Source: Trichosporon coremiiforme (Eukaryota; Basidiomycota; Tremellomycetes; Trichosporonales; Trichosporonaceae). Taken from it: a DNA stretch of 64,000 nt. The stretch is from contig BCJJ01000008.1 in the NCBI GenBank assembly GCA_039545355.1, positions 62,001-126,000 of the forward strand, in the 5' to 3' direction. The position numbers were made by a program, and so were the translations under genes. The first letter of the stretch is position 1. Each line of letters opens with the position of its first letter. Below the pieces are notes generated by a model, which worked only from the letters and a program-made list of their open reading frames with translations, did no database searches and was not told the origin of the DNA. Below are positions 1-10,925 of this stretch, one piece after another.

Positions 1-542
1 TAAGAAAAACGCACGTTCCCGAAGATGAGCAGCGCATACCGGCCGGTGGGAGGAAGGTATGCGTACGGCGGCGGCGCAAGCAGTCGATTCAGGAGCGGGA
101 CGAGCTCGCCTGATACCTGCTTCAGCGATTTGGGGTTGTTCAGTCCCTTTGTTGTCAGAGTTAATCAGAAGGAGGCAAGTACCTTGGCGCTGCTGCCCTT
201 GAACGTCTGCGTTTTGGAGTAGCGATCACTGAGGAGCTTGAACGGGCCGACAAAGGAATCACCAAACACAAAGAGGGAAGGGCCAGAGGAGCCACGCTGG
301 TGCGGTGGCGGGTCTCGCTGTCCATAATGGTGTCCTCCGCGAGGAGCGTGCGCGCCGTCCCGTTCACTCCATGGCCGCCGGTCGTTGGCTCCAGACGGAG
401 GAGCCGAGGAAGACCACTTGTTGCCGCCTGCGGGTGATCGAGGGGCGGGTGAACGGTTGTTTGCTATCGGGGGAGCATCGCCTGCGTTGAGTTGGGCCTT
501 GCGGAGGTGGGGAGGGACGTATCGGCCCTGTGTGGAGGCCAT
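1..542 (-). CDS. Conserved fungal protein, partial (FGDS motif), runs off the left edge
   Basis: Two exons are visible on the minus strand: 542..183 and 146 to the left edge. The 36-nt intron 182..147 has donor GTACTT and ends CTGACAACAAAG. I start at the ATG at 542 (MASTQGRYVPPHLRK) rather than the in-frame ATG at 587, because the longer version only adds a Pro/Leu-rich stretch. The first about 80 residues are basic, Gly/Pro/Ser-rich and probably disordered. A folded domain then begins with LFVFGDSFVGPFKLL, followed across the intron by KTQTFKGSSAKGLNNPKS. FGDS resembles block I of SGNH/GDSL hydrolases, but that is inference and no other catalytic block is in the window. A possible further donor (GTGCGT) lies at 14, so the exon may stop at IFGN. 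The 3' part of the gene is outside the window. Confidence 0.7.
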
Positions 543-1457
543 TGGACAAGAAACTGGTGGAGGGAGTAGACTGGGTAAGAGCGGCAATGATGCACCAAGC
601 AGCTTAAGCTTGGCGAGAGCATTCGTGAGGAAGCGAAGTGGAGGGAGGGGACATGGAGTTTATTCAAACCCCCTGTTTAGATCTCTGGTTGCCACGCGAG
701 CAAGATGCGGGACTGGGACCCTTAGTTAGACGCGTAAGAGCAGGCGCGTTGGTAAGCTTAAGGGAGCCCTGATGGTCCTGACGTCCGGACTGTCTGGTGT
801 GCCGTGGACCGCATCACACCCGCGTCTGCAGTGTTCAAGGTCCCGCCGTGGACTGACGATGGCGTACGATGGCCTGTGCTGTCCTGAGCAAGAGCGCGAA
901 GATGCCGCCTGGAGCCTCCATCTGTACGTAAACACAAGCCCGCGTGAAGTCATCGCCCGCAGTGGTACCGTAGTGGACATCTCAGGTCCGCTTCGCTCGC
1001 GCTCATCTTCGCTCATCACCCTTCCCGGCACTCATTCATCCTCTTCGCCGCCGCTCTCCTGTCACCAACGTACTCCCATATCGCCTAACAATCTCCTGTC
1101 CAACCCAACACGAACGGGGTCTGCCCTTCGCCCACTCAACCCGCCTAAGCGTACGACGATGCCCTCGCATACCTAGTCGACGCCACCGCTCTCTTTATCT
1201 TTTGACGACCCCGACGATTCTACGACAAAATCCCATCCAATACAACAAATACAACCCGACCAAGTCCTCACCCTAGTCCAGCCGGGATCCCGCCCTTCAC
1301 TCCTGCCCTAGCTCCTTGAAAGCTTGGTCACACCGTTCACTAGTCCCGGACTGTCCACTTTCTTTATTCATTCAGCACACGCTGCACACACAGCTCTCAC
1401 CTCTTACACGCCCCTTCACGTCACCTCCCTCCTTCCTTCTCACCCCACCTCCCGACC
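543..1457. promoter_or_regulatory. Divergent intergenic region between the partial gene and the CH-like gene
   Basis: No coding region is supported in these 915 bases. The right third (about 1010-1457) is rich in CT and CCT runs, which is usual for fungal 5' leaders just upstream of an ATG. The region probably holds both promoters. No clear TATA box was seen. Confidence 0.4.
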
Positions 1458-3527
1458 ATGTCTGCCGCTGGTGGTGGCACAGACCGTTCAGAGGATCCAA
1501 GCCCTCACCCCAGCCTACATGGCAACCTCGCCGACAACGTGACCGACGCGGGCAGCCCGGCAACGGCTTGCACCAGCGCTCCTTCGTCTTGTGCTCCCGA
1601 CGATGACAGCTTTGGCAGCATGGTCTCCGAGCCTCAGTCCTTCGACGAAGGCGAGCTGCCCGCCCTTCCCCTCCGCGGCAAGTACCACCGACACATCTCC
1701 CGCTCGGCCCTCATGCGCGACTCGGTACACTCGCTGCCCTCAATTCAGAACCTGCGCATGCAGTTCGGCGGCGTCAAGCTGGAGCACCGTATGGGTTCCG
1801 GCGTCGGTGTGCGCTCCTTCGGCGCCTTAGCGGAGGAGGAGGAGGAGCCCGAGGAGCGCCGCCGCCACAAGCCGTGGAAGGAGGTCCAGCTCTCGCGCGT
1901 TGCACCCGAAGACGCTCGAGCGGAAGCGCTGCGTCTGACGACCGACATGCGCAAGAAGTGGCGTCTGTCGGCAACCGACAGCGCGCCCTCCACCCCGGCC
2001 CCCTTGCCCGAAGATCTGCGGAGCCTCTTCGTCGACACTGCCCGTGCGATCCGCCGTGTTCGAGCCCTCACTTTCGTCCTCGTCCCACCGGCGGCGCGCC
2101 GAGTATCGGCCTCGAGCGGGCGCAACGCAACATTCTCGACGCCCTCGCGGCCGGCGAGCGGTCCTACTGGCCGCTCAGTCTCGGGTTCGAAGGACCGCCT
2201 GGTGGCGAGCCTGGCGACGTCGCAGCCCGACCCCAGCGCACCTGTGCGCCGTGCGGCCCTCGAGCTTCTCGGCCACCTGCGTGGGCTCGAGGAGACTTGG
2301 CGAGTGCAGCAGGACCCGGTACCGACTGTCGTGGTGATTCCTGACGGGGCCGAATCGCCGCCGCTTATGGAGCGGCAGCACAGCGGCGACACCAGTGCTT
2401 CGTCGCCGTACTCATACGCCAACCGACGTCTGTCCTCAACCTCGTTTGTGGCACCAAACAGCTCGACGTCAAGCCTGTCGATGGAGGATATCTTCTCCGA
2501 CGACGAGGAGTTCAACATCAACGCTTTCGCCCGTGAGGCAGAGCAATCCCACCACGAACCGTGGGAGGACAAGCTTAACTCGGAGGCGCGCGAGTACAAG
2601 ATCACCGAAGCCTCCGCTGCGGACGGGACACGTTCGTCGCTGCGTCGTTGGGCTGCGACAGTCGAGAAGGCGTTCAACGAGGCGCTCGACTCGCCGCGCC
2701 TTGCGTGGCTCTCCGCCGAGCCCGGCACGCCGCGGGCACGGGCGTTCTTCACGGCAAACCTGACCCCGGAACAAGCGGCGCTCCTCCCCGCCGACGGCCC
2801 AGGCTTCCTCCAGCGCCTCTCAGATGGATATCTGCTCTGCCAGGCTTTCAACTCATCCGTCGCCTCCTCATCAAGGCCGTGGGGCTTCATCCCGGCCGAA
2901 GACATCCACGAGACCCTCGCCGAGGCACAGGACAATGGGCGCGAGTGGACCTTCCGCCGTGTCGGTAACCTGACCTGCTGGGCTGCGTAAGTTTTGCGAA
3001 GTTGGTCGGTAACTGACACCAGCGCTCTGCAACACCGCTACCTAATCCCGATCAACATGCCGACGAGTGAGGTCGCGCTCTCTCCGCCCATTCTCCCCGA
3101 CTCGGCGCCCATCAAGCCCGCTCCGCCGAAGGCGTTCCCGAGGCAGAGGCAGGCGTCTACGCACCGCGCTCACTCGATCGAGTTCGACCCGCTCGTCGTG
3201 GCCAAGGGCACTGCGGGCTGGGAGGCGGCTTTCCGCGCCGTCGTCGATGCTTGGGTCGAGGCAGCCGCGGCTGAGGTTACGGGCGGCACTGCGGCGCCGA
3301 GTCTTGCTGCGTCCTCCGTTGCGCCGTCCGAGGCGCAGCCGACTCCGGACGTCACCTCCGCTCTCCTTCCCCAGCCCACGCCCGACATGAACTCCGCGCC
3401 ACTTCCTGCCGACGAGGTAAAGGAGGATGCCCGCGAGCCAGCGGAGTCGGCTGATTCCCCAGAGCCCAACCCCGCAGCCACGAAAGCAGCCGAGCCAGAG
3501 AACGCAGTCGAGCACTCGCTCCAGTAA
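1458..3527 (+). CDS. Hypothetical protein with a calponin-homology-like C-terminal region
   Basis: Exons 1458..2986 and 3023..3527 give about 677 residues. The 36-nt intron has donor GTAAGT and ends CTGACACCAG, and joins CWAA to ALQHRYLIP in frame. The N-terminal two thirds are Ser/Pro/Ala-rich with acidic patches (EEEEEPEE, FSDDEEF) and look disordered. From about residue 445 there is a folded segment containing LSDGYLLCQAFN, RPWGFIP, WTFRRVGNL and AALQHRY. This order (a DGxxLCxxxN helix, then a conserved W/F and a final helix) resembles a calponin-homology actin-binding domain. That is my inference from motif shape, and the match is distant. The last 150 residues are again low in complexity. 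It diverges from the partial gene on the left and converges on RRP42. Confidence 0.75.
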
Positions 3528-3935
3528 CTCTAGAAGCCAAAGCCCCAACAAAAGAAAGAAAGTAACGCAACCCCCGAAACGACAACGACCCACCCAAGAA
3601 ACGCATGAGCCAAACGAGCCAATCGAGCCCAAAGTAACTTCCATTATACATCTATAGAAACTGAGACGACCGAAGAACGAAACGGCCCCACCCCCGGCAC
3701 AATGCCTATTCACACAGAAGACAGCAGACAAGACAACAAATCACATCCTAGCTACACCCATGTCCAAATGCATTTTTGTCCATTGTACGAGCGTCGCGAG
3801 GCCAAGGAGCCGATCGGGGCCGAGCTTTCCTCCATTGTCTGCCATGAAGACTTCTGTCAACGTCGCAGCTTGTATTGAGTGTCGCGGTCGAGCGTAGAGT
3901 ACACAAAAATCTACATCAGTCTATCATTCTACGTC
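3528..3935. other. Convergent 3' intergenic region
   Basis: 408 bases between the stop codons of the CH-like gene and RRP42. It is A-rich on the left (runs such as aaaagaaagaaag near 3548) and carries no open frame that looks coding. It most likely holds both 3' UTRs. Confidence 0.4.
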
Positions 3936-4921
3936 CTACGGCAGGTCCGCATTCAGACTCGCCGCCATGGCAGTTGCCAGCCCCTGCGCCTGCTCCAGCA
4001 ATCCCCTAACACGGTCCGCCTCGACGCCGAGTCCGCCCTCAATCCTGATTCCGCACACGTTGCCGTTGGGTCTGAACCAGGCCAGGATGCGTTCGGGACA
4101 AGCGGCCTCCTCCTGCGGTGTCGGGTCGAGGAACGTGTTCGCGCTCCCCTGCACCAGATTCAAACTCAGGAGGACGGGCAGCTCGTCCCGCCCCTCGATC
4201 GGGTGGGTGCCCTCGCCGAGGTCCCAGTCGTCCAAACCTTTCGCACGCGCCTTGCCCTTGCCCTTTCCCTTGGCTCCGTCCTTGAGCGCTCCAAAGCCAG
4301 ATTTGTCGGCGGCAGAGGAGGCGTCGTCGTCACCAGCCCACGCGATCACTTTCGTATCAGGCACCTCGAGGTCGGAGAAGGCTGCGCGAGCGGCTAAGGC
4401 CAGCGCAGTGATGATGTTGCCCTCTGCTGACACGATGGTGAGATGGAGAGAGGGCAGGAAGGCACGTTCCTTCGTGATCGGCAGACGGGGGACGAAGGGG
4501 ATGAAGTGCTCTGAGAGGTGAGCTGCGTACTCTGTCGAGAGAGCCTGGAGGGCCGAGGACTGGAGGGAGGGAAGGGCCTGCGGCGTCCTGGGGGGTCAGC
4601 TGTCTGCGACCAAAGGCAAGCTCAGTGTTTCCGCAGGCAGAGTCTGCTGCGACTCTGCGGAACCACTCACACATCAACGGCAACCTTGGCCGGTCCCGGC
4701 TCGCCGACCTCGAGCTTGACGCCTGCTACGACCTCGGTGTTGCCAATACGCACGCGCGCGCTTCCGTTCGCGGCGGGCGCGACGCCGTACTCGATTCCGA
4801 TGTCGCGCGGCTCAAGCAGTCCTCGTCCGTCCGACCGCGTTGGCGGCGTGCCCTTCAGGCCGTCAATGATGTACGAGAGCTCAGCGGGCGAGAGTGACGG
4901 TGTCGTGCTTGCTGTCGCCAT
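3936..4921 (-). CDS. RRP42: Exosome core subunit Rrp42 (RNase PH-like)
   Basis: Exons 4921..4671 and 4587..3936 encode 300 residues. The 83-nt intron has donor GTGAGT and an acceptor after CTGACCCCCCAG. The joined protein shows the RNase PH fold of the eukaryotic exosome ring: SDGRG near the start, TEVVAGVKLEVG in the first half, then SSALQALSTEYAAHLSEHF, and near the end LPVLLSLNL, NTFLDPTPQEEAACP and NGNVCGI. In this family Rrp42 is a structural, non-catalytic ring subunit in 3'-5' processing and decay of rRNA and mRNA in nucleus and cytoplasm. An insert of about 25 residues rich in Lys/Gly/Ala (KGKGKGKARAKG) lies between the WAGDDD and WDLGEG segments. The start is the ATG at 4921 (MATASTTPSLS). 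Its 5' end faces the derlin gene 391 bp away. Confidence 0.92.
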
Positions 4922-5312
4922 GGTGCTCTAACTCTGAGTTTGATGTAAGAGGGAGAAGGACAGTGGAAGAATGACTTGATCCCAGCAACTGGGTGATTGT
5001 CGAGAGTTGAGAGTCGTGTCAAATACTGCTGAGGAGGGCTGGGTGATGCTTTGTTGATCCGTCGCAGCGAGCTCATTTCAGCGATCGACGTCAGAATGCA
5101 ACTTTTGGAATGTGCACCGTGGGAAACAATGTCTAACATTAGGACAAGTAGTGATCAATTCTAATGCCACTTACTGAATGCGAACTGATTAGCCACCGAC
5201 ACGCGGCACAGTGGCGACCTCTCGGCATCTTACATTTCGAGCTTGCGTGGAGGTACCCGTCGACAACATCACTCTGTCAACCAACACCTCCCCTGACCCC
5301 GCTGTCGCCACA
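4922..5312. promoter_or_regulatory. Divergent promoter region RRP42 / derlin
   Basis: 391 bases separate the two start codons. A pyrimidine-rich stretch with CAACACCTCCCC lies just before the derlin ATG. No further gene or named regulatory site is visible. Confidence 0.4.
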
Positions 5313-6242
5313 ATGGCCGAGATTGAGCAGTGGTTCCAGGCGATTCCGCCCGTGACACGGGCATGGTTCGTTGCCTCCGCCGCGACTAGCGTCCTCGTCG
5401 TAAGCTTCCCACGATACGGTTTCCAGCTCACACCAGTCCTGCCAGGTCATCGCGCCGCTGCAGCTCTACTTCTCCTGGAAGGCAGCCGTGATCAAGGCCC
5501 AGCCATGGCGCATACTCACGACGTTCTGCTACTTTGGACCGATATCGTTCGACTTAGCCTTCCACATATTCTTTGTGTAAGCTGCTGGAGCTGGGGAAGG
5601 GATGAGCTGACAATGCAGGATGAGGTACTCGCGCCTGCTCGAGGAACACTCGTTCATGAACCGCCGCGCTGACTATGTGTGGCTTCTCATGCTGACCGCG
5701 GGCTTCCTCCTTGCCATCTCGCCTCTCGTCACTATGCCGTTCCTCTCGACGCCGCTCAGCTTCGCCCTTGTCTACATCTGGGCGAGGCGGAATCCGTCCA
5801 TCAAAATGTCCCTCTTCGGCGTAGTGACGTGAGTCCTTCCTCCATCACTAAGCTTCTCTGGTCCCCAAGATGGAGCCTAGCTGACAGCAGTATCCCTGCA
5901 CCGTACCTCCCCTTCTGCCTCGCAGCCTTCTCCTGGCTCCTCCAGAATGGATTCCAGGGAGCGCTCGGCGACCTGGTGAGCTCAGCTTCTTCGTTCCCGA
6001 AAGCTAACGCCAGCTCGGCATCCTTGCGGGGCACACTTATGTCTTCCTTCAGGACTACTGGCCGCGCGAGATGTGGTCGACGACGCCCGGCGGCGCGATC
6101 CGCACCCCGACCATCCTGTAAGCTCACGCACGGTTAATACTGAGCTGACGACAGCAAACGCATCTTCGGCCAGCCCGAGCCTGAGGCGGAGCCTGCTCGC
6201 GATGCCGCCGCGGCCGCAGCGCCTGTCGCCCAGGCCAACTAA
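5313..6242 (+). CDS. DER1: Derlin (Der1-like ER protein)
   Basis: Six exons: 5313..5399, 5437..5576, 5619..5828, 5891..5975, 6014..6117 and 6155..6242, giving 237 residues. Introns are 37, 42, 62, 38 and 37 nt, nearly all with GTAAGC or GTGAGY donors and CTGAC/CTAAC just before the AG. The N-terminus MAEIEQWFQAIPPVTRAW, the segments CQVIAPLQLYFSW and PWRILTTFCYFG, then MRYSRLLEE and APYLPF are the normal derlin landmarks, and several hydrophobic segments follow. Derlins are inactive rhomboid-fold proteins of the ER membrane that help move misfolded proteins out for degradation (ERAD). The tail is Ala/Glu-rich and ends VAQAN. The gene converges on IMP2 with only 55 bp between stops. Whether it corresponds to yeast Der1 or Dfm1 is not decided by what I can see. 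Confidence 0.9.
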
Positions 6243-6297
6243 CTGTATCCATAGTAGAACCTAGATAATGCAATGCATGATTGTAACACCACTACAG

Positions 6298-6980
6298 CTA
6301 CTCGGCATCCTCCCACACGAAGCGATCGATGCGGTGCCGCACCCTTCCCTCGGACTTGCCCGGCCCCTGTTCGACCCAGCGTATCCGCTCCCACGGCCAG
6401 ACGATTGCCTCCACCTTCCCCGTGATGAGTGCTACCGGGATCTGGCATCAGCTTCGCACACACGTAGCTATACTCACAGGTCCGTAGGTGTTCGAGTCTA
6501 TCGTTCGGTGCACGCTGTCGCCCTCGACCCAGCAGTGGCCCTCAGGGATGAGAATGCTGGTCGCCTTTGATGGGGGCAGCGGCGTCACAATGTCGCCCTC
6601 AAGCGCAACGATGCGTTTCGTTGTCAGAAGTTCCGGGTTCATCGGGGACCTGTTATCAGCTCGGGTTTCACTCTGGCAGCTCACCAGAGCGTCACGACGT
6701 CGCCACGGTGCAGCCTTCCTCGCGTATCGTACCGTCCATGGCTGAAGCCGTAGCGATTCAGGAGCACAACGTCACTCCCTGTCGGGTTCTTGTACTGGTC
6801 CGGGTTGAATGTGGGCGCCATGCTACCACCAGAGATGCTCGCGAACCCGAATCCGTAGTGCGTGATCACACCTCCAACACTGAGCCACCCGATGCCCTTC
6901 CTGCCGTTAGTTATCCAGTAGCGTCAAGTAACTCACAGTCCAGTCCGCATAACGGGCCATATCCGGCTCTTGAACGACAT
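6298..6980 (-). CDS. IMP2: Mitochondrial inner membrane protease subunit 2 (S26 signal peptidase family)
   Basis: Four exons: 6980..6937, 6900..6685, 6649..6478 and 6441..6298, giving 191 residues. Introns are 36, 35 and 36 nt. The protein starts MSFKSRIWPV and has a short hydrophobic segment around residues 18-35. SGGSMAPTFNPD follows, with the probable nucleophile Ser41. A second conserved block has TTKRIVALEGD, where Lys98 is the probable general base. GHCWVEGDS and a final LITGKVEAIVWPWERIRW complete the S26 fold. Imp2 with Imp1 removes bipartite presequences in the intermembrane space. The Asn-Pro after the SMAPT motif favours Imp2 over Imp1, which is an inference from family memory. The gene shares the short 3' space with the derlin gene and a 355-bp upstream region with the Pex24-like gene. 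Confidence 0.9.
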
Positions 6981-7335
6981 GACTGTTGATCTCTTTGTGA
7001 CACTCTGTGCACACCTGGTTCAGAGGAAGTTGACGCTGCTGTCCGCCGGAACGGATTGCGGCCCTCAGTATTCCTGTTCTCGGCGTCCGTCATGTGGAGG
7101 TTGCCCACGTGACCGAGTCCACGTGCGGCTGAAACGATGCGGGGGCACGCGTCGCCGATCGTGGATATGCTAGCGTACGAGACCGGTTCGAAGTTGCCGA
7201 CGTCACTGGGCTAAGTTGTTAGCTGCATTTTGCGACGTACAGTCTTTAACGCTTCCGCATCCCCCACATCCTTGGCCTTCCCCGCTCTCTTGCAACCGTC
7301 GCAACTCGCACGACCAGCACCCAGCACCACCCAGT
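6981..7335. promoter_or_regulatory. Divergent promoter region IMP2 / Pex24-like gene
   Basis: 355 bases between start codons. The right end is C/T-rich with repeated CACCC before the ATG at 7336. No gene was recognised, and the short open frames here are not conserved-looking. Confidence 0.35.
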
Positions 7336-8941
7336 ATGGAGCAGGTCCCGCAGTACATCGACATCCCGATAGGCGCGACGCCGATCCCGACGCCGCGCGA
7401 GCTCAGCGGGCCTGCACCCGTTAACGGCGATGTGCGCGTGGACGGCGTGAACGGCGTCAGCGAGGTCAATGGCCGCATACCCGTTTCCGGGTCGAACTTC
7501 CCGCCCACCCATTCGACGAGTACAGCCCCGAAGAAGCCGTCCATCGGGAGCACCATCTCGAGCAACGTCTCCGATCTCGTGCTCAGCACCATTTTGCCGC
7601 CAAACCTTCCTACGTTGCCTTCCCCGCCCCATGTGCACGGCAAGGCGAGGGAGCTGACGACGCAGAAGAATGGTCTTGGCCTCAACGTCATGACCGTCAA
7701 CTTTAGGCGTTTCGTTACCAAGGTAAGCTTAGTGTGGGTCTCCGTAAGCTGACGTCCAGGTCGGACCTGTATTCTGGATCCAGGACCGCGTCGAGGAGAT
7801 TCTCTTCTGGCACAAACCAATGTGGACGTGGGCTTTCATGGCCACTTGGGCGTTTACTTGCTTCAACCCGCGCGCAGTGCTGTTCTTCCCCACTGCGATT
7901 CTTTTGACGATCTACCTCAACTTCCAGGAGAAGAAGAACCCGATCCCCTCGCTGCTGGGCGTCACTACCGCCCCCGCCGATCTTGGCACACACCGCGTGG
8001 GCAACTCTGCGTCGACGTCGTACTCGGCCTCGACCGCGCCGGATATGGAGGGCGCCGCCGTAGTCCCGCCCAAGGAGGCTGAGAGCTCTGTCGACTACTT
8101 CATGAACGTTCAGGCAATCCAGAACCTGATGGGTCTCGTCGCCGACGGTTTTGATCTCCTTGCGCCCGTGTTCAGTTACCTCGCTGGAGAGACCGCCTCG
8201 CCGACTACCTTCCCGCTCGCGCCGGCTCATATCGTTCTCGCCTTGCTCCCGCCTGCGATCGCGCTGCCGCTAGTTCCTGCATGGATCTTTCCGTGGGCTC
8301 TGCTTCCCGTCGGCATCGTGCCACCGATGCTCTTCCACCCGAACCTCGTCGGCTTGTGGGGCAAGATACCTCACGCTCGTGCTCTGCGCATTGCGCGTTA
8401 CCACCTGGAGGACGCTGTGCTTACCGACTGTCTGACCGACGACATCGGCTCCAAGCGGATCGCTCGTGTGCAGGTTGTCGAGAACGAGCGACTCGACCCC
8501 TCTGTCGCTTCCAAGAACAGCAGCAACACCACGAACGGATGGTCGTCACGCTTCCTGCGAACTGCAGAGCGTCTGCCCTGGGTCAAAATCCTGGAGAGCT
8601 CGGCGTGGGCGCGCGATGACATGTCGCCGCACGCTGAGGACGATGGCAAGATGGTCCTCGCGCTGGAGAAGGGATGGAAGTTTGTGCCCAACGAGGACTG
8701 GCGTGTCGATGTGTGTGCTCTTTGGAGCGAGAGCGAGCCCGACGCTGACGGGTGGATTTACACCGACGACTCATGGGCTAACCCTGGCCCGCAGGTCGTT
8801 GACGACCCCACCGTTCTCCCCGTCGTCAGCAAGCGCACGACACGGCAACGTCGCTGGTGGCGCCGAGTCTACTTCGACCCCGTCGAGGCTATGGCGGTCC
8901 CTGCCGCGCCTGGCTTCGACACGAAGCCAAAGGTCTACTAA
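7336..8941 (+). CDS. Peroxisomal membrane peroxin of the Pex24/Pex30 family with dysferlin-type domain
   Basis: Exons 7336..7722 and 7760..8941 give 522 residues. The 37-nt intron (donor GTAAGC, CTGACGTCCAG at the end) joins RRFVTK to VGPVFWIQDR. The first about 90 residues are low in complexity. A membrane region follows, with FWHKPMWTWAFMATWAFTCF and AVLFFPTAILLTIYL, and later ALLPPAIALPLVPAWIFPW. The C-terminal third contains the dysferlin-type pattern FVPNEDWRVDV, DGWIYTDDSW and RRWWRRVYFDP. In the Pex24/28-32 family this layout belongs to ER and peroxisome membrane proteins that control peroxisome number, size and contact sites. I cannot tell which of Pex23, Pex24, Pex29, Pex30 or Pex32 is the nearest. 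A methyltransferase gene follows on the same strand after 277 bp. Confidence 0.88.
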
Positions 8942-9218
8942 GTTGTCCGCTATATCTATACCCTTGTAGCATATAATGCATACCCTTTAGTCATGCTCCG
9001 TCCAATCAAGCATATTGACCTGCTCCGCAACGTTGACAAAGGCGACGAACGGGTCGAGGCCACCCATCTCGCCACCAGGTCACGTGCCATGACGCACAAC
9101 GCCCAACTCAGGTCCGCGCCCAGGTTCAGGTCCAGAAAAGTTGGACGCCGATCTCTTCCATCAGCCTTATCACACCTTCGCCCTACCTTCGCCCAACACG
9201 ACGAACGACGGGTGCGCC

Positions 9219-10925
9219 ATGCGCGGCGTAATTCCGACAACGTTGCTCCCGCAACTTCCGCGGGCGCAGTACACGCTCTCGCCGCTGCAGCCCAGCGACC
9301 TCCTGGGGTACATGTCGGTCCTGAAGGATATGTACATGCCCCCAATCCATGGAGGCTTCACGGCCGGCGACGTCGAGCTCGATGAGGAAGACAGGAACAC
9401 CGACACTCAGGCTACCAACCGTCGACGAAGCCGCACGCTCTCCGGTGGCAGCGTCGACCTCGTCCCTCCTGGACTTGGGCTGGAGATGGACGGCCTCTCT
9501 CTGCAGGACACAATCAAGGAGCGTGCCGAGGACGAGTTCAGCGACTATTCCGACCCCGAGGACGAGGAGGGAGACAAGCCGTATAATGACCCGTTCGAGC
9601 GCGAGTGGGCCGAGAAGTGGCTGAACGGCGTTGTGCGCCGCGCGCAGACCTTCATCGAGGAGGCGGACGAGGACGCCGAGGTTGGGGAGTACGAGGCGAT
9701 CCTGCGCGAGGCAACAGCCGTCCTCGCCATGATGGCCGGCACATCTGCGGCCGGAAGTCTGACGCGACACCTCATCTTCCCTCTCGCTCCTGAGCTCGGC
9801 CCAGCCCTCCGCGCGATGCGCCCCGCCATCATGCCCGCCAACGCGGACCGGAGCCCCGAGACGGCCACCTTCCTGAACAAGCTGGCCACGAGCCCTTCCT
9901 CCCCGACTGTCGGCATGTCCGCTCTGGTGCGGAGACGCAGCTCCCGCGCTTCCAGCGTTGGAAGCGACGGCTGGAAGGGCGGGAAGCGGAAACCGGCCGC
10001 TCTCCCCGTGCTCCTGCACGATGCACCGATGAGCGACCACATCTCCGTCGGCGTGCAGACGTGGGGAAGCGCGATCCTGCTGGGTCGCGAGATGTCCCTG
10101 CGTCCGGCCGACTTCGGTCTCTTCCCTCGTCGGGGACAGACGTACCCTCATGGAGGCGGTACGCGTGTTCTCGAGCTTGGCGCAGGTACTGGACTGCTCT
10201 CGATTCTGTGCCGCAAGCTGCTCGACCTCCAGGCGGCGACGAACGCCCTTAACGCCTCGTCGACTAGCGAGCCGAGGACGCCGCAGAATGCCTCGACTCT
10301 GACACCTACGACGGCTGATGCTGGTCTCGTCGTCGCGACCGACTTCCACCCCGACGTACTCGCCAACCTCCGCGTGTGCGTGGACCTGAACGCCCCGCCC
10401 CGTCTCCCGGGCCAGGAGGCTGGACCCGGCATCGACATTGCCAAGTTGGACTGGACGACATTCCCTGGCTACATGGCCTCTGGACAGAAGGAGGGCGAGG
10501 AGGAGCTCGCGCCTTGGCTCGACACGCCGTTCGACCTTGTGCTCGCCTCCGACTGTGTCTATGACCCGACGCACGCGCAGATGCTCCGCGACGTTGCGGG
10601 CTGGGTCCTGCGGTTGCCGGAGGGAGACGACCTGGGCGGCACGATGCACATTCTCTCCCCGATTCGGCCGACGTTCACCCCCGAGCTGGAGAGTATCGAC
10701 GTCGCCTTCCCAACTATCGAGAGCTACACGCCGCTTGCGGACAGGAGGGCCGCGGCGGAGAAGGGAGACGTCACGGATAAGGACATGAAGGGTGAGGGAC
10801 TGGGTCTTAAGCAGGGACTCAAACTTGGTGTTCGGGGCGGGAAGAGGAGTGTCCGCGGACGCAAGGGGGAGGGAAGGACCGACGAGGTTGCGGGATACTG
10901 GTGGTGGGAGGTCGGATGGGGTTAG
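9219..10925 (+). CDS. METTL21-type protein methyltransferase
   Basis: One exon of 568 residues. The frame is open from about 9093, but the only upstream start-like codon in frame is TTG at 9141, so I choose the ATG at 9219 (MRGVIPTTLLP). An upstream exon remains possible. The N-terminal half is variable with an acidic stretch (DEFSDYSDPEDEEGD). The catalytic domain starts about residue 270 with VGVQTWGSAILLGREM. Motif I for AdoMet is TRVLELGAGTGLLSIL, an acidic loop is VVATDFHPDVLANL, and the substrate-side block is FDLVLASDCVYDP, where the usual family DxxY appears as DCVY. Members of this family methylate lysines of translation factors, chaperones and other proteins. The substrate is unknown here. 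The last 40 residues are basic and Gly-rich. Confidence 0.85.
   Translation: MRGVIPTTLLPQLPRAQYTLSPLQPSDLLGYMSVLKDMYMPPIHGGFTAGDVELDEEDRNTDTQATNRRRSRTLSGGSVDLVPPGLGLEMDGLSLQDTIKERAEDEFSDYSDPEDEEGDKPYNDPFEREWAEKWLNGVVRRAQTFIEEADEDAEVGEYEAILREATAVLAMMAGTSAAGSLTRHLIFPLAPELGPALRAMRPAIMPANADRSPETATFLNKLATSPSSPTVGMSALVRRRSSRASSVGSDGWKGGKRKPAALPVLLHDAPMSDHISVGVQTWGSAILLGREMSLRPADFGLFPRRGQTYPHGGGTRVLELGAGTGLLSILCRKLLDLQAATNALNASSTSEPRTPQNASTLTPTTADAGLVVATDFHPDVLANLRVCVDLNAPPRLPGQEAGPGIDIAKLDWTTFPGYMASGQKEGEEELAPWLDTPFDLVLASDCVYDPTHAQMLRDVAGWVLRLPEGDDLGGTMHILSPIRPTFTPELESIDVAFPTIESYTPLADRRAAAEKGDVTDKDMKGEGLGLKQGLKLGVRGGKRSVRGRKGEGRTDEVAGYWWWEVGWG

Noticed and set aside
1745..3019. 424-codon open frame on the minus strand
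   Set aside because: Arg/Ser-rich shadow of the CH-like gene, ending inside its intron.
9141..9218. Longer N-terminus of the methyltransferase from 9141
   Set aside because: The codon at 9141 is TTG. No ATG exists between the upstream stop near 9090 and 9219.
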